DNA of 64,000 nucleotides from Streptomyces sp. DH-12 (GCF_002899455.1 NZ_PPFB01000001.1:496001-560000), one strand, 5' to 3'; positions 8,527-16,904 are shown, numbered from the stretch's first letter. The notes: generated by a model not told the origin, from the sequence alone. Numbers and translations are program-made.

Positions 8527-9933
8527 CTAGCCGCAGCAGCCGCCCGTCGGCGTCTCCTCGGCACCAGCCGCCCCGGCTGCTGCGGTGGGGGTGCCGAGCC
8601 GGACGAGCTGCGGTGCGGGCGTACAGCAGCCGCCACCGTCGCCCTCCGCGGCGCCGGGGGCGTCGAACAGGCCGGCGCCGCCGCAGACTCCGGTTTCGGG
8701 CAGGGTGAGTTCCACGCGGTCGGCGGCTTCGAGGTCGCCGGCGATCGCGGCGGCGACGGAGCGGACCTGTTCGTGGCCGGTCATCGCGAGGAACGTGGGG
8801 GCACGGCCGTAGGACTTCATGCCGACCAGGTAGACGCCCTTCTCGGGGTGGGCGAGCTCGCGGTGGCCGTGCGGGTGGACGGTTCCGCAGGAATGCTGGT
8901 TGGGGTCGATCAGCGGGGCCAGGGCGACGGGGGCCTGGAGGCGCTCGTCCAGGTTCAGGCGCAGCTCGTCGAGGAAGGACAGGTCCGGGCGGAAGCCGGT
9001 CAGGACGATCACTTCGTCGACCGGGTCCAGGTGGCGGCCGTCCTCGCCGACGAGGATCAGGCGGCCGTCGTCCGCCCGTCCGATCACCTCGGTGCGGAAG
9101 CCGGTGACCGCGTCCGCGTGGCCCTCGTCCACGGCGGCCTTCGCCGCCAGGCCCAGGGCGCCGCGCGCCGGAAGCTGGTCGGCCTCTCCCCCGCCGAAGG
9201 TGGAGCCGGAGATGCCCCGGCGCAGGATCCACACGCCCTTGGTGCCCGCGCCGTCGTCGGACCTGGCGAGGTCGGCGAGGTGGGCGAGGGCGGTGAAGGC
9301 GGAGGCGCCGGAGCCGATGACGGCGGTGCGCCTGCCCGCGTAACGGGCGCGGACGGCTGGGTTCTTCAGGTCCGGGACGCGGTAGGTGATCCGGTCCGCG
9401 GCCGCCTTCTCGCCCAGGGCGGGCAGGCCGCTGCCGCCGGCCGGGGACGGCGTGGCCCAGGTGCCGGAGGCGTCGATGACGGCACGTGCGTACACGCGTT
9501 CCTCGCGGCCGTCGGCGTGGGTGACGTGCACGACGAACGGCTGGTTCTCGCGGTCGGCGTCCACGATCCGGTCCCGGCCGGCACGGGAGACGCCGGTGAC
9601 CCGGGCGCCGTAGCGGACGCGGCCGCCGAGGACGTCGGCGAGTGGCTGCAAGTAGAGGTCGGCCCAGTCACCGCCCGAGGGGTGGGCGGCCGGGTCCGGC
9701 CTCGTCCAGCCGGCGGAGGCGAGGAGCTTCTCGGCGGCGGGGTCGACGACTTCACCCCACGTGGAGAACAGCCGTACGTGCGACCACTCGCGGACCGAGG
9801 CGCCGGCCGTGGGCCCTGCTTCGAGGACCCGGGGCTCGATGCCCTGGTCGAGCAGGTGGGCGGCGGCGGCCAGACCCGTGGGGCCTGCTCCGATCACGAT
9901 GACGGGCAGTTCGGCGGTGGCGGGCGCGTTCAC
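8527..9933 (-). CDS. ArsO-like flavin-dependent monooxygenase with Cys-rich tail
   Basis: A 468-residue FAD/NAD(P)H protein associated with arsenic islands in Streptomyces (ArsO type). The start is GTG 9933, with GAGGAG upstream. Motifs: FAD-binding VIVIGAGPTGLAAAAHLL near residue 10, NAD(P)H-binding TAVIGSGASAFTALAHL near residue 215, and an ATG-like segment VLTGFRPDLSFLDEL. The C-terminus is unusual: three cysteine clusters (VCGGAG, GGGCC, GGCCG) in the last 60 residues, which could bind arsenite or another thiophilic metal. It is divergent from an ArsR with shared operator elements between. The role in arsenic resistance is inferred from context; the enzymatic reaction is not established. 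Confidence 0.82.
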   Translation of the reverse strand: MNAPATAELPVIVIGAGPTGLAAAAHLLDQGIEPRVLEAGPTAGASVREWSHVRLFSTWGEVVDPAAEKLLASAGWTRPDPAAHPSGGDWADLYLQPLADVLGGRVRYGARVTGVSRAGRDRIVDADRENQPFVVHVTHADGREERVYARAVIDASGTWATPSPAGGSGLPALGEKAAADRITYRVPDLKNPAVRARYAGRRTAVIGSGASAFTALAHLADLARSDDGAGTKGVWILRRGISGSTFGGGEADQLPARGALGLAAKAAVDEGHADAVTGFRTEVIGRADDGRLILVGEDGRHLDPVDEVIVLTGFRPDLSFLDELRLNLDERLQAPVALAPLIDPNQHSCGTVHPHGHRELAHPEKGVYLVGMKSYGRAPTFLAMTGHEQVRSVAAAIAGDLEAADRVELTLPETGVCGGAGLFDAPGAAEGDGGGCCTPAPQLVRLGTPTAAAGAAGAEETPTGGCCG

Positions 9934-9951
9934 GGCGGCTCCTCGCGTGTT

Positions 9952-10027
9952 TCGACGTCTGTCGATGGCTTGCGCGGCCCAGCATGACACCTGCATCGAT
10001 GAGCGTCAACATAGACATCTATCGAAT
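9952..10027. promoter_or_regulatory. Probable ArsR operators, flavoprotein side
   Basis: TCGAC-GTCT-GTCGA (9952-9965) is a small perfect inverted repeat, and ATAGA-CA-TCTAT (10011-10022) another. The 12-mer GTCAACATAGAC at 10005-10016 recurs exactly at 10210-10221 before the arsR start. These flank the divergent promoters. Confidence 0.65.
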
Positions 10028-10199
10028 TTAGCGGGTGGATCACGGGACACATCGACGGCGCCGTGATGGCGGCCGGTCCGGCCCCACCACCGCCGACGCG
10101 CCGCTGCGGCGCGGGCCGGGACGCGGGCCGTGCGATCGGCCCGGCGCCTGGCCGTCCGCCTCGCGTGCCGGTGACAGGCCTGGAGACCTCCCGCACTGG

Positions 10200-10231
10200 T
10201 TCGACGTATGTCAACATAGACGCATGTCGAA
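10200..10231. promoter_or_regulatory. Probable autoregulatory ArsR operator
   Basis: TTCGAC at 10200-10205 and GTCGAA at 10226-10231 form the outer arms of an imperfect palindrome that contains the second copy of GTCAACATAGAC (10210-10221) and overlaps the arsR start codon at 10224. Binding here would block its own transcription. Confidence 0.65.
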
Positions 10232-10598
10232 TGCCAAGGTGCTGCCGTTGCTCGATCCCGCCGATGGCCAGGTGCCGCCGTGCTGTCCGCCGCTCACCGA
10301 GCGCCCGATGACCGCCGAAGAGGCGGAGACGGCCGCCCGGATGTTCAAGGCGCTCGGCGACCCGGTCCGGCTGCGGCTGTTCTCCGCCGTGGCATCGCAC
10401 GAGGGCGGCGAGGCGTGCGTGTGCGACATCTCCGACGTCGGCGTCTCCCAGCCCACGGTGTCCCACCATCTGAAGAAGCTCAAGGAGGCCGGGCTGCTCA
10501 CCTCCGAGCGGCGTGGCACCTGGGTCTACTACCGGGTGGAGCCGTCCGTACTGGCCGCCATGGGCCGACTGCTGGTGGGGCCGTCGGCTGCCGCATGA
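10224..10598 (+). CDS. arsR: ArsR arsenite-responsive repressor
   Basis: A 124-residue ArsR/SmtB repressor. The winged helix spans roughly residues 38-110: ALGDPVRLRLFSAVAS, then ACVCDISD, the recognition helix SQPTVSHHLKKLKEAGLL and the wing RRGTWVYYRV. The CVC pair is the arsenite-binding site of E. coli-type ArsR; an extra PCCPP near residue 19 could add ligands. Start ATG 10224 (MSNAKVLPLLDP) is inside the operator. Divergent from the ArsO-like gene it probably controls. It differs clearly in sequence from the second ArsR at 13076. Confidence 0.9.
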   Translation: MSNAKVLPLLDPADGQVPPCCPPLTERPMTAEEAETAARMFKALGDPVRLRLFSAVASHEGGEACVCDISDVGVSQPTVSHHLKKLKEAGLLTSERRGTWVYYRVEPSVLAAMGRLLVGPSAAA

Positions 10599-10902
10599 CC
10601 GCAGGCCGACGCCCGCCGGGGCGTCCAGGGACGGGGTCGGCGGCGCGCAGCGGCCATGAGCGGCGGCGGACGAGGCCGGCGGTTGTCATCCGGACGGGAC
10701 GGAGGCTGCCGAGGAGCGGCTGAGCCCGCCTCCGGCCCTGCCGGGAGCGCGTCGGGATCGCCGTCCGGGGCGACGGCGTCGAGGACGGCTTCGCCCTCGA
10801 CGGCAGATGCGTGCGCGCGGCCGGGAGCGGTGCACCTGGAACCGCCCGCGGTCCGGCAGCGCGTCCCCCTCTGATTCCCGGCGGGACTGGTCCCCGCGGC
10901 GC
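10599..10902. other. 304-nt gap between convergent ars genes
   Basis: No coding potential is apparent; the stop codons of arsR (plus) and the second flavoprotein (minus) converge on it. Probably transcription-termination and spacer sequence. Confidence 0.5.
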
Positions 10903-11964
10903 CTACGCGAGAAGGCCGGCGATGTCGCGGGCGGCGTCCCGGGCGGTGCGGCCGACGCCAATGAGCGTGGCCGACGCCGGGCCGGTCCAGTCGCCGTAAC
11001 CGAGCAGGTGCAGCCGTGGCTCGCCCAGGGCGCGGGTGCCGTCGGTGGGGACGCGGCCGCGCGGCCCGCGCAGGCCCAGCGGCGCGAGGTGGGACAGAGC
11101 GGGACGGAAGCCGGTGCACCAGATGACCGCGTCCGCGCCGGCCTGGCTGCCGTCGGCCCACCGGACACCGTCGGCGGTGAACCGGGCGAACATCGGCCTC
11201 GCGGACAGGAGTCCTGCGTCGCGGGCGGCGCGGACCGGCGGTACGGCCACGATGTCGCCGAGCGAGGCCACCCCGCCGGTGTCGCCGCGGCCCGCGTCCA
11301 GGGCGCGACGGCGGGCGGTGGCGACGTCGAACAGGGCCCGGCCGTCGATGTCGTCCGGCAGGAACCGCGGCGGGCGCCGCGTCACCCAGGTCGTCTCGAC
11401 GCGTCCGTCCAGGGCGAGGTCGGCTGCGATCTGGGCACCGGAATTGCCGCCCCCGACCACGAGGACCCGCTTTCCTCCGAATCCGGCCGGGGAACGGTAG
11501 TCCACCGTGTGCAGTTGCCGCCCGGCGAAGACGGACCGGCCGGGGACGGCGGGGAGGAAGGGGCGCGACCACGTGCCGGTCGCGCTGATCACCGCCCGGG
11601 CCCGCCATGTCCCGGCCTCCGACTCGGCCAGGAGCCTGCCGCCGTCGCGGCGTACGGCCCGCACGCGGGCGCCGTGCTGGACGGGCAGGTCGTAGCGCTT
11701 CTCGTAGTCGGTGAGGTAGTCCACCACGTGCCCGGCGTCCGGGTACGTCTCACCGGGCTGGGCGGGCATGAGCCGTCCGGGCAGCGAGGAGTGCCCGGCC
11801 GGGGAGAACAGGTGCAGGGAGTCCCACATGTGCCGCCAGGACCCGCCGGGCGCGGTGCCGGCGTCCAGGATCACGAAGTCGAGGCCCTGGCGGCGCAGGT
11901 GGTAGCCGGCGGCGAGTCCTGCCTGGCCGCCGCCGACCACCACCACGTCCGTGTGCTGGGTCAC
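10903..11964 (-). CDS. arsO: ArsO-type flavin-containing monooxygenase
   Basis: A 353-residue flavoprotein monooxygenase. Start GTG 11964 overlaps the stop of the arsenite pump gene (GTGA), so translation is coupled. Motifs: FAD site [19 protein letters not shown] at residues 7-25, FMO-like [21 protein letters not shown] site [14 protein letters not shown] near residue 160, and [12 protein letters not shown] near residue 285. It ends with the conserved [16 protein letters not shown]. ArsO-type genes are known neighbours of Streptomyces ars operons (arsRBOCT arrangement); the reaction on arsenicals is not firmly known. Confidence 0.88.
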   Translation of the reverse strand: MTQHTDVVVVGGGQAGLAAGYHLRRQGLDFVILDAGTAPGGSWRHMWDSLHLFSPAGHSSLPGRLMPAQPGETYPDAGHVVDYLTDYEKRYDLPVQHGARVRAVRRDGGRLLAESEAGTWRARAVISATGTWSRPFLPAVPGRSVFAGRQLHTVDYRSPAGFGGKRVLVVGGGNSGAQIAADLALDGRVETTWVTRRPPRFLPDDIDGRALFDVATARRRALDAGRGDTGGVASLGDIVAVPPVRAARDAGLLSARPMFARFTADGVRWADGSQAGADAVIWCTGFRPALSHLAPLGLRGPRGRVPTDGTRALGEPRLHLLGYGDWTGPASATLIGVGRTARDAARDIAGLLA

Positions 11965-13079
11965 GGGGCGGTCGTCACCGCGTCGGCGGCGAACTTCCCG
12001 CGCCAGGCGAGCGCGACGTGGACCAGGCCGATCAGCACCGGGACTTCGATGAGCGGGCCGACGACGCCGGACAGGGCCTGACCGGAGGTGACGCCGAAGG
12101 TGGCGACGGCGACCGCGATGGCCAGCTCGAAGTTGTTGCCCGCCGCGGTGAAGGCGAGGGTCGCGGTGCGGTCGTAGGCCAGGCCCAGGCCCTTGCCGAG
12201 GAGGAAGGCGCCGAAGAACATGACGGCGAAGTACACCAGCAGCGGCAGCGCGATCCGGGCCACGTCCAGCGGCTGGGAGGTGATGGTCCTCCCTTGCAGG
12301 GCGAAGAGGATGACGATCGTGAACAGCAGCCCGTACAGCGCCCACGGGCCGATCCTCGGCAGGAACGTCGCCTCGTAGCCGGTACGGCCCAGCTTCTGCT
12401 CGCCGATGCGGCGGGTCAGGAAGCCGGCCAGCAGCGGGACGCCGAGGAAGACGACGACGTTCAGCGCGATGTGCCACACGGACACGTCCAGGCCCTGGCC
12501 GTCGCCGAGGTTCATCCAGCGCGGCAGGAGGTCGAGGTAGAACCAGCCCAGCAGCCCGAACGCGAGGACCTGGAAGACCGAGTTCAGTGCGACCAGGACG
12601 GCCGCGGCCTCGCGGTCGCCGCAGGCGAGGTCGTTCCAGATGATGACCATGGCGATGCAGCGGGCCAGGCCGACGACGATCAGACCGGTGCGGTACTCGG
12701 GCAGGTCCGGAAGGAAGGTCCACGCCAGGGCGAACATCACCGCAGGGCCGACGATCCAGTTGATGACCAGCGAGGAGACCATCAGCTTCTTGTCGCCGGT
12801 CACGCGGTCGAGCCGGTCGTAGCGGACCTTGGCCAGGACCGGGTACATCATCACGAGCAGGCCGAGCGCGATCGGCAGGGAGATCCCGCCGATCTCGATC
12901 CTCGCGAGCGCGTCGTTCATCCCCGGGATCAGGCGGCCCAGGCCCAGGCCGACGGCCATGGCGAGCAGGATCCACACCGCGAGGTAGCGGTCGAGGGTGG
13001 AGAGCTTCTTGACGATCGAGTCGTCCCCGGCCGCGTCGGCGCCTCGGGCGCGTGCGGTGGCGGGCTCGGTGGAGGTCAC
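11961..13079 (-). CDS. acr3: ACR3-family arsenite efflux transporter
   Basis: A 372-residue polytopic membrane protein that exports As(III). It starts at GTG 13079, overlapping the ArsR stop by the GTGA arrangement. About ten hydrophobic segments are visible, beginning after residue 40 ([16 protein letters not shown]). The family signature Cys is in [19 protein letters not shown] (near residue 135), the residue essential for transport in ACR3 proteins. Also typical are [18 protein letters not shown] and the C-terminal [13 protein letters not shown]. It forms a coupled arsR-acr3-arsO operon, induced by arsenite through ArsR. Confidence 0.95.
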   Translation of the reverse strand: MTSTEPATARARGADAAGDDSIVKKLSTLDRYLAVWILLAMAVGLGLGRLIPGMNDALARIEIGGISLPIALGLLVMMYPVLAKVRYDRLDRVTGDKKLMVSSLVINWIVGPAVMFALAWTFLPDLPEYRTGLIVVGLARCIAMVIIWNDLACGDREAAAVLVALNSVFQVLAFGLLGWFYLDLLPRWMNLGDGQGLDVSVWHIALNVVVFLGVPLLAGFLTRRIGEQKLGRTGYEATFLPRIGPWALYGLLFTIVILFALQGRTITSQPLDVARIALPLLVYFAVMFFGAFLLGKGLGLAYDRTATLAFTAAGNNFELAIAVAVATFGVTSGQALSGVVGPLIEVPVLIGLVHVALAWRGKFAADAVTTAP

Positions 13080-13384
13080 GGACAGGCCCTCTTGTTCTCG
13101 GCGGCGGTGCGGGCCAAGGCGGCGAGTCCGGCGAACTGCTCGGACAGGCCGGCCAGGACCTCGGGCTTGAGCTTGTAGTAGACGAAGCGGCCGCACGGCT
13201 CGGTCTCCACGATCCCGGCCTCGCGCAACACCTTCATGTGGTTGGACAGGTTGGTCTGCCTGGCTCCGGTCTCCTCCACCAGGTGCGTCGTACAGAGCGT
13301 CTCGCGCGCCAGCAGGGTGACGATCTTCAGGCGGAGCGGATCGCCCAGCACCCGGATCACCTCAGGATCGACTGAAGTCAGCAT
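13076..13384 (-). CDS. arsR: ArsR-family repressor of the ACR3 operon
   Basis: A 102-residue ArsR repressor, first gene of the arsR-acr3-arsO operon. The fold runs from [20 protein letters not shown] through the recognition helix [18 protein letters not shown] to the wing CGRFVYYKL. It lacks CVC; candidate arsenite ligands are Cys in [11 protein letters not shown] and in EPCGRFVYY, a layout like Corynebacterium-type ArsR with differently placed cysteines. A palindrome overlaps its start. Divergent from arsC. Confidence 0.9.
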   Translation of the reverse strand: MLTSVDPEVIRVLGDPLRLKIVTLLARETLCTTHLVEETGARQTNLSNHMKVLREAGIVETEPCGRFVYYKLKPEVLAGLSEQFAGLAALARTAAENKRACP

Positions 13385-13422
13385 GCGCTGATACTCTCAC
13401 ATCACTGCTCGCTGATATCAGC
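13378..13422. promoter_or_regulatory. Operators of the arsR-acr3 / arsC divergent promoter
   Basis: TCAGC-ATGC-GCTGA at 13378-13391 spans the arsR start codon, and the perfect 12-bp palindrome GCTGATATCAGC lies at 13411-13422. Both share the GCTGA half-site, so one ArsR dimer type probably binds both and controls both directions. Confidence 0.75.
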
Positions 13423-13485
13423 CGAAGCTGACGTCATCGGCGGCGGTGGGCGGTATCCGTCCTACGACGAGAGAGAACGATCACC

Positions 13486-13908
13486 ATGGCCGACAAGCCG
13501 TCCGTCCTGTTCGTCTGCGTCCACAACGCAGGCCGCTCCCAGATGGCCGCAGCATGGCTGACCCACCTGGCCGGTGACCGCGTCGAGGTCCGCTCCGCCG
13601 GCTCCGACCCCGGCGACCGCGTCAACCCGGCCGCCGTCGCGGCCATGGCCGAGGTCGGCATCGACATCTCCGCCCGGACGCCGAAGTCGCTCACCGCCGA
13701 CGCGGTCCGTGAGTCGGACGTCTGCATCACGATGGGGTGCGGCGACACCTGCCCGGTGTTCCCCGGCAAGCGCTACCTCGACTGGAAGCTCGACGACCCG
13801 GCCGGACAGGGTGTCGACGCCGTCCGCCCCATCCGCGATGAGATCAAGGCCCTCGTGGAGGACCTGATCGCCGAGATCGCCCCGGCGACGCCGGAGGGTA
13901 CGGCGTGA
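13486..13908 (+). CDS. arsC: Arsenate reductase, LMW-PTP type
   Basis: A 140-residue cytosolic thiol-dependent arsenate reductase that turns As(V) into As(III) for export by ACR3. The P-loop CVHNAGRSQMAAAW (residues 11-24) contains the nucleophilic Cys; a pair in MGCGDTCPVFPGKRY (near residues 84-98) supplies the resolving cysteines of the redox relay, followed by LDWKLDDPAGQ. Length and motifs match thioredoxin- or mycothiol-linked enzymes. It is divergent from arsR-acr3-arsO with GCTGA operators between. Its stop overlaps a GTG of a short frame. Confidence 0.94.
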   Translation: MADKPSVLFVCVHNAGRSQMAAAWLTHLAGDRVEVRSAGSDPGDRVNPAAVAAMAEVGIDISARTPKSLTADAVRESDVCITMGCGDTCPVFPGKRYLDWKLDDPAGQGVDAVRPIRDEIKALVEDLIAEIAPATPEGTA

Positions 13909-14057
13909 GCGACGACGTCATCACCGACTTCGACGCCGTCGGACGTCCGATCCGGAGCCGGACCGCGATGAAGCCTCGGGGGCGTGAGGCTGCGGACGAC
14001 GGGACGGGGCCGGCGCCTCGGCAGGGGAAGCAGAGGGCTCGCCCCGGGTTTGGCTGA
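13905..14057 (+). CDS. Short frame coupled to arsC, possibly a truncated gene
   Basis: GTG 13905 overlaps the arsC stop (GTGA) and opens a 50-codon frame (VSDDVITDFDAVGRPIRSR). In related ars islands the gene after arsC encodes thioredoxin reductase (ArsT), which begins with a short acidic lead before the FAD motif. Here no GxGxxG follows and the composition becomes Arg/Gly-rich, so this may be the stub left by a deletion of arsT. Function cannot be assigned; the coupling is the only firm evidence. Confidence 0.4.
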   Translation: MSDDVITDFDAVGRPIRSRTAMKPRGREAADDGTGPAPRQGKQRARPGFG

Positions 14058-14279
14058 CGCGCGAACACCGCCGCGTCGGGACGCGTGCCCGGTGTCGGCC
14101 GCACTCCCCGGCCTCTCCCCTGGCGGCGTGCCGTCTCACGACTCCCCCTGCCGGACCGCCCCTGGTTCGTGGGGCACTGGAGCCAACAGCAGCAGTACGC
14201 GGAGAGGTTTCGGCCGTGCCGACGAAGCCACGACGACACTGGGCCGCACATCCCCCGGAGAACCGACAGGGGCGCCGAC

Positions 14280-14780
14280 ATGAGCCTTCGGGATTCCGAC
14301 GAGCCGGCTACGGCTGCGCCCGGTGGGCCGCAGTCCGGTGGCGGGCGCTGCAGCCCGGCCTGCTGCGGGCCGCCCAGGACCGGTGAGGCTGCCGGGCCCG
14401 ACGAGCCCGTCGCGGCTCGTCACCGGAGCGGCCCGCTGGTCCCCCGTCAGGCGGGTGGGCGCCTGTGCGTCGCCTCGCGCGCTTCGGCGAGGGCTCGCTG
14501 CCTGACGCTGCCGCCGAACAACTGCATCGCGACGGCGGCCAGGACGTCGTCCTCGCCGATGGTCCGCCCGTCCCCCTCGCGGGTGGAAGCGACCCGCAGG
14601 GGATCCTCGGAGGAAGGGGGCGGGACCGGTTCGCCCGGCATCGTCAGAATGACCGTCCCGAAACGTCGGACTCCGCCCTCGCGGACGACCGTGGCCGCGT
14701 CCCGGACGAGGCGCATCAGGAACACGCTCGCGATGCCGTTCAGTTCGCGGACCATCGCCGGTACGGCCCTGACCTCCTGA
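14280..14780 (+). CDS. Cys-rich frame overlapping the histone-like gene; doubtful
   Basis: ATG 14280 has AGGGG about nine bases upstream and opens SLRDSDEPATAAPGGPQSG, then GGRCSPACCGPP, a thiol cluster like the arsenic-binding tails of the neighbouring flavoprotein. The first 50 or so residues look real; beyond about nt 14447 the frame runs antisense through the end of the histone-fold gene and looks like chance coding. The most likely reading is the 5' remnant of an arsenic-linked gene whose 3' part was lost. The other possibility is a 166-residue Cys-rich protein. Confidence 0.35.
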   Translation: MSLRDSDEPATAAPGGPQSGGGRCSPACCGPPRTGEAAGPDEPVAARHRSGPLVPRQAGGRLCVASRASARARCLTLPPNNCIATAARTSSSPMVRPSPSRVEATRRGSSEEGGGTGSPGIVRMTVPKRRTPPSRTTVAASRTRRIRNTLAMPFSSRTIAGTALTS

Positions 14781-15178
14781 CGCCGCAGCAGCTTCCTGAC
14801 CCCCGCCTCGAACCTGTGCGCGCCGGCCACCGCGCTCAGCTTGCGCTCGCCCGACCTGCCGCCCCTGCGAGACGGCACGACGGCACCCCCGGCGTCGTGC
14901 ACGGCACCGTTCAGGCGCCGGAACGTCGGGCTGTGGGCGTACCATTCGTTCGCCACATCCACCTCCACGTTCCGGTCGATCGCCGAGACAAGGTGCCGGG
15001 GAAGGAGCACCCTCCGGCCCTCCTCCGACGCCGCTTCCCTCGCGCCGTCGATGATCTCCGTCAGCAATGTGCTCGTCACCGACGCCGCAGCTCGCACCGC
15101 GGGGCGGGACACGTGCATCCACGTCACGTCTCTGAAGGCGGCTCTCACGACAGCGGCACTGAACGGCGGGACATCCAT
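14447..15178 (-). CDS. Tandem histone-fold protein, H2A-like then H2B-like
   Basis: A 243-residue protein that I read as two histone folds in one chain. Unit 1 (about residues 7-70): short helix SAAVVRAAFRDV, long helix from RPAVRAAASVTSTLLTEIID, loop GRRVLL and helix PRHLVSAIDRN. The run RVLLPRHLVSAI aligns without gaps to eukaryotic H2A RIIPRHLQLAI, with LLTEIIDGAREAA matching LTAEILELAGNAA. A GGAVVPSRRG stretch (97-106) resembles the H2A GGVLPNI docking segment. Unit 2 (about 122-235): FEAGVRKLLRRQ, VPAMVRELNGIASVFLMRL, a 35-residue loop insertion, then TIGEDDVLAAVAMQLFGG and RALAEA, resembling H2B TITSREIQTAVRLLLPGEL. Many Arg and Lys residues suggest DNA binding. No weak-homology search was possible; fold and order are inferred from these alignments. 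Neighbours give no functional hint. Confidence 0.72.
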   Translation of the reverse strand: MDVPPFSAAVVRAAFRDVTWMHVSRPAVRAAASVTSTLLTEIIDGAREAASEEGRRVLLPRHLVSAIDRNVEVDVANEWYAHSPTFRRLNGAVHDAGGAVVPSRRGGRSGERKLSAVAGAHRFEAGVRKLLRRQEVRAVPAMVRELNGIASVFLMRLVRDAATVVREGGVRRFGTVILTMPGEPVPPPSSEDPLRVASTREGDGRTIGEDDVLAAVAMQLFGGSVRQRALAEAREATHRRPPA

Positions 15179-15341
15179 GCCCGAGACGATCTCACGACTG
15201 CCGTGCCCGCGGCGGCCGTCGCACGGTCCGGGACCGTCGGGGCGCTTTCCCCGCTCACCGGAGAGGTGCGAGGACCAGGCAGGGGTTCACAGCCGAGAAA
15301 ACGGGGTGCGCGGTTGCGCTCCTGCGACCGATCATGGGCGT

Positions 15342-16058
15342 GTGGCCCCGCATCCGACGATCAGCACGTTGACTCTGCAGCACAGGATTCCGGACGACTG
15401 GGCGGCGGATCCCTGGGCCGAGGTGCGTCCTCTGGTCGACGGCGTGGACGTCCTGAGGGCAGCGCACCCGGAAGGTCTCGCCCCCAGCTGCGCGTACTGG
15501 AGGGGGCCGGCCGAGAGCTGGCCGCTGGCAGTCGCACAAGAACCCCGGCGGGTCATGATCTCCGAGCCGACCTGCACAGCCGGCTGTTGCGGTGCCCTGT
15601 ACGTCACCATCCGCCGCGAGGGCGATCATGTGCTCTGGGAGTCCTGGGAGAACACCAGCGGCACCGCAGCGGTGCCGCCGGAACACCGCTTCGACAGCGC
15701 CCAGTACGAAGCCGAGCTGGCGCGGGCGGCCTCGGACCGCAGTTGGGAGGAGCCGGTCGACACCGTCGCCCGGCTGCTCGAGGAGAGGCTCGTGGACAGC
15801 GGTTGGTTCGAGCGCTGGGGCTGCGTCCTCACGAGCGTCTCGCCACGGCGCGAGGAGCCCGGTCTTCCCGAGGAACTCACCAGTCCCGAGGGGGTGGATG
15901 TCCACTTCCACCAAGTCGGTGGGCCCGGCGAGCGTATGGACCGGTACCAGTACGAGTTGATCGTGACCGGCGACCACCCGGTGGAGGAGCAGGCACGACG
16001 GCTGGCTGCGCAGATCATGGCGGACGACCCGCGGAAAACCGCCGGTGTGAGTCACTGA
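15342..16058 (+). CDS. Hypothetical cytosolic protein
   Basis: About 238 residues, no family recognised. GTG 15342 is a plausible start, but no strong ribosome site is seen and a TTG nine codons on (in STLTLQHRIPDDW) is possible. The body is acidic and globular, with a Cys motif EPTCTAGCCGALYVTI near residue 75 that could bind a metal, aromatic-rich HVLWESWENTSGT, and a C-terminal half with MDRYQYELIVTGDHPVEE. No signal peptide or membrane segment. A fragment of an aminoglycoside phosphotransferase follows 54 nt downstream in the same frame. Confidence 0.65.
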   Translation: MAPHPTISTLTLQHRIPDDWAADPWAEVRPLVDGVDVLRAAHPEGLAPSCAYWRGPAESWPLAVAQEPRRVMISEPTCTAGCCGALYVTIRREGDHVLWESWENTSGTAAVPPEHRFDSAQYEAELARAASDRSWEEPVDTVARLLEERLVDSGWFERWGCVLTSVSPRREEPGLPEELTSPEGVDVHFHQVGGPGERMDRYQYELIVTGDHPVEEQARRLAAQIMADDPRKTAGVSH

Positions 16059-16112
16059 GGGCCGAGACGACCGTCGGCGACGACGTGCGCCGGCCTTCGG
16101 AGGGAGGGCTCC

Positions 16113-16484
16113 GTGTTGAGCAACTCCGGGCGGGAGCTCACAGCACTCGACAGCCTTCCCCACCTCACCCAGGCAGTGGTCCATGGCGACCTCGGTGCCG
16201 GAAACGTCCTGTGGGAGTGGACGCACGGCCTGCCGCACCTCTCCGGGGTACTCGACTGGGACGACGTCACACTCGGCGACCCGGCCGAGGACCTCGCGGC
16301 CATCGGCGCCGGCCACGGCCCCGAGGTCCTGGACCGGGTGCTCGCCCTGGGCACCTGGTCAGACCACGGACTCCTCACTCGCATCGCGACGATCCGCGGC
16401 ACATTCGCCCTGCAGCAAGCCCTCTGCGCAATCCGCGACGGCGACGAGGAAGAACTCGCGGACGGCCTGGCCGGCTACCGCTGA
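16113..16484 (+). pseudogene. Aminoglycoside phosphotransferase, C-lobe fragment
   Basis: 123 codons encode only the catalytic half of an APH-family kinase. The loop VVHGDLGAGNVLWEW (HGD...N, near residue 24) and the metal-binding GVLDWDDVTLGDPAEDLA are intact, followed by normal C-terminal helices. Full-length members are 270-320 residues; the N-lobe with the ATP-binding Lys is absent. GTG 16113 does have a good GGAGGGAGG site, so the fragment may be translated, but a functional kinase is unlikely. Confidence 0.75.
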
Positions 16485-16904
16485 GTCACACCGGCACATC
16501 CGCTTCGTCGAGCACTCCACACCGACAGCAACCCGGTGAACCTGTGCGGTCACGGCACCAGCGAAGCACAGAAGGGTTGTGCGAGTTCGCCGCTCCGCAT
16601 CCACGGAGCGGCCGACCAGACGCTGGCCGACGGTTTCCAGCCGGCCGCGGAGCAGTCGCTGCTCCTCCGGCCGGGCCGGCCCACACGGTGACCCGCGAGC
16701 GCCTGGTGCCCTTCAGGGCGGACGGCTCGTCATTCCGCCCATGTCGGCGCCTGGCCATCCCCGTTCGGGACGCAGCACGACCTCGCTGCCCATGGGGGTG
16801 AACCCGCAGCTGACGCGCGGCGGAGCCATCACGGGTGGCTCCGCCGCGCCGGACGTCACGTCCCAGGACTCGGGGTCCGGGCCCCCGGCCAGGAGTCGCA
16901 GCGC
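16485..16904. other. 420-nt stretch without a recognisable gene
   Basis: No frame here has a family signature. Nothing structural stands out apart from GC-rich composition. It separates the phosphotransferase fragment from the 3' end of a convergent membrane gene. Confidence 0.45.

Noticed and set aside
14841..15341. Upstream extension of the 15342 hypothetical
   Set aside because: The frame is open, but it is antisense to the histone-fold gene and lacks conservation-like composition; GTG 15342 is the more credible start.
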